NCBI GenBank assembly: GCA_018417955.1
Contig: JACTVC010000002.1
Coordinates: 248,001-312,000 of the forward strand
DNA from: Laccaria trichodermophora
Lineage: Eukaryota > Basidiomycota > Agaricomycetes > Agaricales > Hydnangiaceae
Length of the DNA stretch: 64,000 nt
Direction: 5' to 3'
The translations under genes were made by a program, and so were the position numbers. Shown in pieces: positions 57,163-64,000 of the stretch (its first letter is position 1; every line of letters starts with the position of its first letter). The notes beneath the pieces are model-generated. The model worked only from the letters and a program-made list of their open reading frames with translations, ran no database searches and had not been told where the DNA came from.

Positions 57163-58642
57163 ATGCGCGCAACAACTGTAGTTCTGGCTAGCGTTGTTGG
57201 AGCTGCGTTGGCCTCGCCCTCCCCAGCACAAATCGTCCTCAACCCCTTCCAATTATCAACCTCGCTATCCTCATGCCCTGTGAACGGACCAACCTCGTGC
57301 CATAACTCATCAAGAATTCCAGACCTGTGCTGCTTCGAGTCTCCAGGTGTTAGTGCTAGGTCTCTTTTTCGTGCTTTTTATTTTTTTCTGACGTATCGCG
57401 TGGATGTAGGGTCTCTTATTGCAAACCCAGGTTTGCTCAAAACTTCTGTGCTTTGAGCGGGACTCTTACCTACCCAATGATAGTTCTGGGACACCCATCC
57501 TTCTACTGGTCCGGAGGATAGCTGGACAATCCATGGTAATAATCCGCAATTTTAGCATTGTCTGTATTGATTATGCTTCATACTAGGTCTTTGGCCCGAT
57601 AAGTGCGTATTGCTCTCCGAAGAATCAAAGATACAAACTTTCATCTGACGTCTCCGACCACAAATAGCTGCGATACAACATTCAATGAAAACTGCGATCC
57701 CTCCCGCGCTTACACCGATATCGCCTCAGTACGATATCCAATTCTCGTTACTCTGCAAACCCATGTAATGCCTTGAATCCCTCCAGCTTCTTACTGACAA
57801 CGGCGCAACTGACACTTTAAATTTCATGGAAACCGTAAGGGACGCACAAAGATTCTCGAACCTTGTTAATTACTCATCCGTAGTATTGGGTCGATATGCA
57901 CGGGGAGAATGAGCAATTCTGGGAGGTGAGTGTCATAGTTTACCACTCCTTTTGGTTCAACATTGCTAATGTTGTGTGTGTTATGCAGCACGAGTGGTCC
58001 AAGCACGGAACCTGCATGAGGTACGCCACTTGAACTAATTTCTTCGCAATTTTTTTAGTAGCTTACCCGACGTATCAGCACGCTTAATCCCCAGTGCCTC
58101 CCCAGCGGTAGCCCAGACGGTTTTGAGGTTGAGCGCCTTCGTTCTCCCTCTAATTTCGGCATATCTCACTCAGAATAATCAGGCGGTCCTTTTCTTCCAG
58201 ACGGTCGTTTCCTTGTTCCAAGTACGTCAATACACTCAGCTCATTTCAATATCAAACTTACGCGTTTGAAGTCTTTACCGACGTACACCTGGCTTGCAAA
58301 CGAAGGGATAACTCCAAGCCACGACAGGACTTATACACTCTCCGAGCTTCTTTCCGCGCTCAAGAGAGCATCTGGAGTGCGTATTTTATACCGTGAATCT
58401 CAGTCGTTCTCATAAATTGCAGGGAATTGAACCAGCGCTCGACTGCAAATCCGGCGCCCTCAACGCCGTCAGCTGGTACTTCAATGTAAAGGGTTCAATT
58501 GCTGATGGAACTTTCATACCGATCAGTAAGTTTTGGATCTACTCGATTTTGGTAGCTCATCGATCGGCGAGTAGATGCACCTAAGCATGGCGACTGTCAC
58601 TCATCCTCGAGGATCAAATACCTCCCCAAAACCCGTCATTAG
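57163..58642 (+). CDS. Secreted ribonuclease T2
   Basis: RNase T2 enzymes cut single-stranded RNA through a 2',3'-cyclic phosphate using two conserved His-containing segments. ATG 57163 starts MRATTVVLASVVGAALASPS, a signal peptide. Spliced exons then give SCPVNGPTSCHNSS, CCFESPG, LLLQTQFWDTHPSTGPEDSW, TIHGLWPDKCD (CAS I), NENCDPSRAYTDI, FWEHEWSKHGTCMS (CAS II), ANEGITPSHDRTYTLSELL, IEPALDCKSGALNAVSWYFN and the end KYLPKTRH (TAG 58640-58642). About ten short introns, for example 49 nt before the last exon. Both active-site segments and the paired Cys residues are intact. Length and order fit fungal RNase T2, with no extra C-terminal domain. Role: nutrient scavenging or secreted defence. Confidence 0.92.
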
Positions 58643-59034
58643 GAGCTCTGGGATGTCAGTCGAGAGAAAGAGTAGATGCTATGGACCGGTGCTGTGGTGA
58701 TAGTATATTCAGTAGCGATATCAGGGTAGATGGTACAATTGAGCCAAGTCGCCATGATTCAAGGTTGAACCTTCATAAAGCTTGACGGTCTCGACGCTCT
58801 GCCGTGAAATATTCGTTCAAGGAGATCGACGCCTTTTTGCCGTGGCGGTAGATCCACACGCTTCCAGAGATAGAATGAGATTGCTGGAAAAGTAGAATCT
58901 CCGCGGCACGGCGGGGTCGAAAAAGTGAATCAAGATACAGAGAGTGGCCGCAATCGCGACCTATTTTTGATGACAGTACCTGCACATGCACACTCTCGGT
59001 ACCTGAAACACCCACGAAGAATCATGATTACGCT
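58643..59034. other. Intergenic between convergent genes
   Basis: Only a minus-strand frame without motif (58773-59015), which might be a further exon of the gene upstream of it on the minus strand. Nothing else. Confidence 0.3.
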
Positions 59035-59724
59035 TCAAGGGCGTCGAATTCTAACTTGAGTGCCCAACCAGGACACCCACTCGTGGCCACCAATGACGAC
59101 AAGGCTCCCAGATTGCACACGAAGCATCCGAAGTGAAAGAACTTGCGTGACTAAATAAGTAACAGTTTCTTGCTGATGATCACTGTTATCCCCATCGAGT
59201 TCAACGTTCAAGTCCATCCGCGTTACTGAAACCGTTGGAGCAAGCGAAAAAGAGGGTTGCCAAAGCTACGCAACAACCAGAGCGAACGTTTGAGGGCCAA
59301 GTACTCAAAATATGAAATGATCTTGAACTTACGTTAAAGTGGTTCCGGGGGACGTAGGTGCTGATACAAGGTGCAGGCACGAACAGATATCTGGTGACCA
59401 CAATCAGCATGCGGGATTCCGTACGCTGGTTGATCCTATGATGACTGATGAGTATGCAGAACATTTCAGATCCTAAGGAGATGAAGGCGATGTGAGTCCG
59501 AGGCCGAGCTGGCCCCCAATCCAGCCATGGTGCATGACGACCAGAATGGCATCAACAAAAATCTTAGATTGCGAGGGTCCCCAATTTGAGAGAACGACGG
59601 AAGCAATCATCTGGAGCTCGTCTCCCCTCCAGTCGTTTTTATCAACGAGAGCCAGCCACTGGGTAATGTAATTTGGTTCTGCAGTCTCAGCTAGTAGGCC
59701 GGAAGGAAGACTAGTGACAGCCAT
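59035..59724 (-). CDS. Hypothetical protein, unrecognised, model tentative
   Basis: From MAVTSLPSGLLAETAEPNYI the minus strand encodes ITQWLALVDKNDWRGDELQM and VLSNWGPSQSKIFVDAIL, then splices (acceptor CTCCTTAG near 59472) to SEMFCILISHHRINQRTESR and YVPRNHFN, then across a GTAAGT...GTAG intron to SFSLAPTVSVTRMDLNVELD and VTQVLSLRMLRVQSGSLVVI, ending RIRRP at TGA near 59035. The exons join in phase, which supports a real gene. Further 5' exons are possible near 59870-59990, where a hydrophobic frame reads NVVFAVVGLTPPVVAVSSR. No family or catalytic motif is recognised. Confidence 0.4.
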
Positions 59725-60284
59725 CCGACGAAATGATAGATCAAGCTACATATGAGTATCGCTAGATAAACCAAAAGGCAAGGACATGCTGACCTGCTCC
59801 TATCATCTCGCACTCAGTCCCCAAGTTTAATGCCCAGTCATTCGAGGAAAATGCTGACGTTTCAAGGAGCAATAGCAAAAAACTCGGTGACGCGTGACGA
59901 CACTGCCACGACAGGAGGAGTCAACCCAACAACCGCAAACACAACATTCAAACCAACAAACCATGCTCATTGCTCAGCCTTTGCCCATCTTTCCAGCAGC
60001 CGACTTCTTTTTCGTATCGAGGACAAAGAGTCGTTCAGGACACTCTCCAAGTACCCAGTACTCATAGCTGGCACTGAATGCATAAGTCAGGTGAAAATCA
60101 CTCTTTGAACATCGTTAAAAATAGCTGGTAACGCGTGATTAGTAGCAATGAAGCACTTCGATTTGACTTCGATGTACGACGATGGCGTGCATTACGCTTG
60201 ATGCGGTCTGTGTGGCATCAGATCAGGCCATTATGCATTATTACCTAGTATGAGGGGAGCCTCTTTCCCAACTTCACCTCAACC
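59725..60284. other. Probable shared 5' region of divergent genes
   Basis: It separates the tentative minus-strand gene from the plus-strand permease and may contain further 5' exons of the former. No other feature. Confidence 0.35.
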
Positions 60285-62933
60285 ATGCCCCTCCTCAATA
60301 TACTACGCAGAAAACCGACGCGAGTCTCTAATTCTACGAATGCAGCGGAGGTCGATACTTCCAAACACAAGCAAGGTCATCCGAGTCTTGCCGCTGAGAA
60401 GAACGTCGCAGGGGAGGATACGCAAAGCGTTTATTCAAGGGAAGTAACGACTGCAAAGGACCCGTCACTCAACCCAGGTGCTCTTACTTTTGAAGAAGGT
60501 ACACACCTCCTGGTCCCTCGTCTATGTTTGATGGATTGAAGACCATTATAGACGCCGCTGGTGGAATGGGTCGCCACTTAGGCGTCTTCAGTTGCACCAT
60601 GCTCATGTACGCTCTTCCCTTTTTACTTCATCACTTCGCTCAATCTTCGTCAGCGTTGGCCGTATCATAGGAACTGGAATATTCTCAACCCCTTCCTCTA
60701 TCCTCTCCTCTGTAGGCTCTGTAGGTGCCTCCCTGATGCTCTGGGTCCTTGGATTTCTGCTCTCCTTCTGCGGCTTATTCGTTTGGTTGGAGTATGGGAC
60801 GATGTTTCCTCGCTCAGGTGGTGAGAAGGTGTATCTGGAGGCGGTCTACAAGCGACCAAAATACATGGCGACGGTTATATTTGCAATGAACGCGATCATA
60901 TTGGGGTTTACTGCTTCAGGATGCATTGTACGCACCACTTGCTCGTAAATGTCTACTTATCCCCACTCCCGAATTCGTGGTATAGGTCTTCGCGAACAAG
61001 TACGTTTTCCCGGATAATTCTTTGAAGTCCACGCTCATCGTAATCAGCATTCTAATTGCTGCAGGCCATGCCGCCGATAGATGGGTAGTACGTGGGATTG
61101 CGTTGGGCGGTAAGATCTATATACTCCGCTCACTTGATCTCACCTCCTCACTCCTCTTCCCCCCACAAGTCATCTGTTTTGTTACTCTCCTTCACGGATT
61201 AACGCCCAAAATTGGGGTATTCCTCATGAATGTGCGTCTTCGCCTCTAGTTACGCAGATTTCACATATTTATTCATGGTGATCTCAGGCACTCAGCGTCT
61301 TCAAGATCGTCCTACTCCTCTTTGTTGTGATTTCAGGTTCGAAATGTGCTAACCCAGCGAGCGAGGAGCTTACATTCCCATCAGGTTGGGTCGTGCTCTC
61401 CGGTAAAACACAGATCAAGGATCCCCAAGCTAACTTCCGCAATGCATTTTCGGGAAGCTCGCGCAGTAGTAACGATGTTCGTTTTATATCCTCCTCATTT
61501 TCTTGGGTCACTTACAACGCGTCATGATTAGTACGCAACGGCCACCTTCAAGGTCCTCAACGCGTACGCGGGCTGGTCAAATATCAACTATGTGATGAAC
61601 AACGTCAAAAACCCAGTGCGGACACTGAAGATTGCTGGTCCGCTTGGACTAGGAATCTGTGCGGTCTTGTATATGTTGGCGAACGTAGCTTATTTTGCGT
61701 GCGTGTCTCCGTTCCTCGCTGGTTCACATGGCCAACTCTTATTTTGTATCTTTCTAGCGCCGCAACGAAAGATGAGATACGCAAGTCTGGTGTCACTGTT
61801 GCTGCCCTGTTCTTCAAGAATGTTTTTGGTACCAAGGCAGAGAAAGCGCTTTCGGTCTTCGTGGCTCTAAGGTACTGTCTATTTGTTGAGATCATTGGTT
61901 GTCACCTTTTGACCCGGGCGTTGCAAAAGCGCCTTGGGCAACGTAATCACTGTTGTGAGTACCTCAAAATGTCTGAAATGTTGACCCCGCCTAATAATTC
62001 GTAAGACCTTCGCCGCCTGTCGTATAAACCAAGGTACGCCACAAAGTTAATCTAGAGTCTATATCCCACCTCTGATTTTTATCAATTTATAGAACTGGCA
62101 AAAGAAGGCGTTCCCCTTCCCTTTGGAAATAAATTCTGGGCGTCAAATTGGCCGACAGGCAAATCCCCATTGCCTGGCCTCATCATTCATCTTATACCTT
62201 CCGTAAGTGACCCGTCATGTAGTTGGGTCTCTAATAGGGGTGCAATAGATAATTATTATCATCGCACCCCCGCCTGCGATTGTCTACCCATTCATCTTGG
62301 ACGTTGAAGGATACCCACAGCAGATTATCAATCTTTTTATTGTCGTTGTAAGTCATGATTTCTCCCTTTCCATTGGCGTATCAATTTAGAATGAGTAGGG
62401 TCTCTTTTGGCTCCGGTGGAAGAAGCCGGATGCAGTCCGTCCATTCAAGGGTAAGGGCTCTATGTTCCCCAGCTGACTTCCTCCATCTTACTGCGATTTT
62501 CAGTCTGGACACCATTCGCGTTATTCTTCTTGGCCGCAGCCGTTTTTTGTAAGCGTCTCTCCTCCTGACGGCGATTCAAATTCGTTTACAAATGGAATAT
62601 CAGTGCTCGTCGCTCCATTCCTCCGGCCCGCGAATCGTGTGGGAGATACACCCCCGTTGCCATACTACTTGTGGGTCCCAACTTTCAACTTGTAGATTAA
62701 CCTAATGTGACATAATCCAGATACTGCCTTGTCGGAATCGGGATCATGTTTCTTGGAGTTGTGTATTGGGCTGTGTGGCGAGTTGTTTTGCCCCGCGTAT
62801 TCGGCTATAGATTGGTCCCGGAGAAAGACACACTTGATGACGGGACTGTTGTCACTGTGGTGGGTTCTCCTCGGATGATCGGGATGTTTGCTCATTAATT
62901 TGATTCCGCCAGTTCTCTCGAAAGAAAATCTAG
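60285..62933 (+). CDS. APC-superfamily amino acid permease, methionine-permease (MUP)-like
   Basis: Plasma-membrane amino acid uptake protein. A hydrophilic N-terminus from MPLLNILRRKPTRVSNSTNA leads to GMGRHLGVFSCTMLIVGRII and GTGIFSTPSSIL, the APC family TM1 signature, then WVLGFLLSFCGLFVWLEYGT and PRSGGEKVYLEAVYKRPKYM, which I associate with fungal high-affinity methionine permeases (MUP1, MUP3). Later exons: YAGWSNINYVMNNVKNPVRT, GLGICAVLYMLANVAYFA, SALGNVITVTFAACRINQ, ELAKEGVPLPFGNKFW, VYPFILDVEGYPQQIINLFI, FWLRWKKPDAVRPFKVW, and the tail TVVTVFSRKKI (TAG 62931-62933). About 12 membrane segments. All introns are short and in phase; no disruption found. Confidence 0.85.
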
Positions 62934-63690
62934 GCATCTCAATCTCGGTTTAATTCCGGGAGATTGAAGTTACTTCTATGAGCCGTCCTCGAGAGATTGG
63001 GTATGCGAGGGAAAATAAAAATGATTGTCCTCTCAGAAACCGTCGGAAAAAATTCTTGAGGCCGAACTTATGGCAATGATGATGGAATGAAACGTGCTGC
63101 CTTCCTGTTGTCAAAATTGGAGTACATACAATGGGACGCTGAGAGTTCAGTTCAATGCCATGCCAAGGTGCGCAATCCACGCATGCAATGATATTTGAGC
63201 GTCACTGGTATCGCCTCGATAATCTGCGTTTCTTCGCTGTAGGACGTTGTAATAATATGCACAAGGATAAAAGAGGATTATCTGGGTTCTTTCCGTAAAG
63301 CTTGGGATGGCAACAGCTGACACGGATCTCGTTTCCTCACGCAGTGATATACAGCTGGCTAGTAAAGTGGGCTTCTGATGCGTGGTTCTATCTCGGACTA
63401 TCTCTGCCCCACACAACACATTCTTCACAAAGTGAGGTTTGTAGTTCTGGATACTTGGGTGTTAAGATCTTTGTCGACGACTAAGATTTGTCGGAAAGAT
63501 TGTGGATGCGAGGAAGCGCGGGAGAAAATTTAGTGAGTGGTTGATTCTCGTAACTGTGAGCTACCAGGCACACTGAAGTATACTCTATGGAGATAGTCCA
63601 CTACTTCCGGAGTGCCGTTCTTCGATCATTTGTGTATATAAAGCATGCAGTTGCTCATGCTCTGCTCAGATCTTCCCCACAATCTGCACA
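62934..63690. other. Intergenic, promoter of the last gene
   Basis: About 750 nt without a supported gene; the minus-strand frame at 63147-63428 has no motif. The right end is the promoter of the repeat-peptide gene. Confidence 0.4.
63634..63642 (+). promoter_or_regulatory. TATA box of the repeat-peptide gene
   Basis: GTATATAAAG, about 50 nt upstream of ATG 63691. A strong TATA so close to the start suggests a highly expressed, regulated gene. Confidence 0.6.
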
Positions 63691-64000
63691 ATGTACTTCC
63701 ACACTCTTTTCGCCTGTGCTACCCTCATGTTCATTACCACTGCTTATGCGTCGCCAGTGCGTGTTTCCCAACTTGAATGGTGCTGGTTCCACTCTAACTA
63801 ACCCCCGTCCCCACAGACTGTGATAAATTCACTCGATAGTCGCAAAGCTGATCTCAACGGAGACGTTGAGGTGCATATTTAGAAATTATCGCTGATAGAG
63901 TCAGGTACTGAGTTGTTTCGCCCTTCCAGGCCAGGCATCCCGCAGACTGGAGACGCGATAGTGATTGGAGACGCGATAGTGACTGGAGGCGTGATAGTGA
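63691..64000 (+). CDS. Small secreted repeat-peptide precursor, 3' partial (candidate Kex2-processed protein)
   Basis: Exon 1 63691-63756 encodes a signal peptide, MYFHTLFACATLMFITTAYA then SP. Intron 60 nt. Exon 2 63817-63870 encodes TVINSLDSRKADLNGDVE. Intron 59 nt. Exon 3 starts at 63930 with ARHPA followed by three copies of DWRRDS, encoded by an 18-nt tandem repeat (63945-63962, 63963-63980, 63981-63998), and runs off the window at the start of a fourth. Each unit has an RR pair, a site for the Golgi protease Kex2, so the precursor could release peptides of the DSDW type. This layout (signal peptide, short leader, repeats with dibasic sites) is that of Kex2-processed repeat proteins and of some fungal ribosomal-peptide precursors. 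All three exons are in phase 0. Confidence 0.65.

Noticed and set aside
1..64000. CRISPR arrays, rRNA, operons, bacterial ribosome-binding sites
   Set aside because: None seen; intron-rich genes and tRNA structure show a eukaryotic nuclear genome.

Overview
This is nuclear DNA of a filamentous basidiomycete, most likely an Agaricomycete (mushroom-forming fungus). Genes are broken by many 45-60 nt GT-AG introns, and several products belong to families I know mainly or only from Agaricomycetes: DUF6699-type proteins, a nuclease-like protein with a degenerate ExK motif, and a protein with PPHTVASLK repeats. Gene models below were spliced by eye from conserved motifs and intron borders. Family names come from memory, not from a search.

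Layout. 0-9.1 kb: the 3' end of a Cys/His protein; a metacaspase-like gene on the minus strand with an in-frame stop directly after its catalytic His; a small nuclease-like gene; and a second, intact metacaspase with a very long disordered insert. 10.8-13.8 kb: two tandem DUF6699-like genes (called type A here) with duplicated promoters. 14.7-17.7 kb: two tandem short-chain dehydrogenases. 18.6-31.3 kb: four DUF6699-like genes of a second type (B), spread through gene-poor DNA that also holds a 0.33 kb non-coding tandem duplication.

32.9-44.4 kb: a diverged segmental duplication. The order C gene, D gene, A gene occurs twice. The first copy is decaying (D and A are pseudogenes) and holds an intron-containing tRNA-Ala. 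The second copy keeps D and A open and carries a non-autonomous Tc1/mariner-like element with 27-bp inverted repeats and TA target duplications. In total at least ten DUF6699-like loci and relics of four sequence types lie within about 33 kb.

45-64 kb: a more ordinary region. It has a two-repeat Agaricomycete protein with a 70-bp insertion, a full-size ABCB drug-efflux transporter with one extra base in its second nucleotide-binding domain, a single-pass membrane protein with a PPxY motif, a secreted RNase T2, an unrecognised minus-strand gene, a methionine-permease-like amino acid transporter, and, cut by the window end, a small secreted precursor whose 6-residue repeats each carry a dibasic RR site.

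The genes do not form an obvious pathway. The main theme is local duplication followed by decay. The two most unusual items are the DUF6699-like cluster and the repeat-peptide precursor at the right edge.
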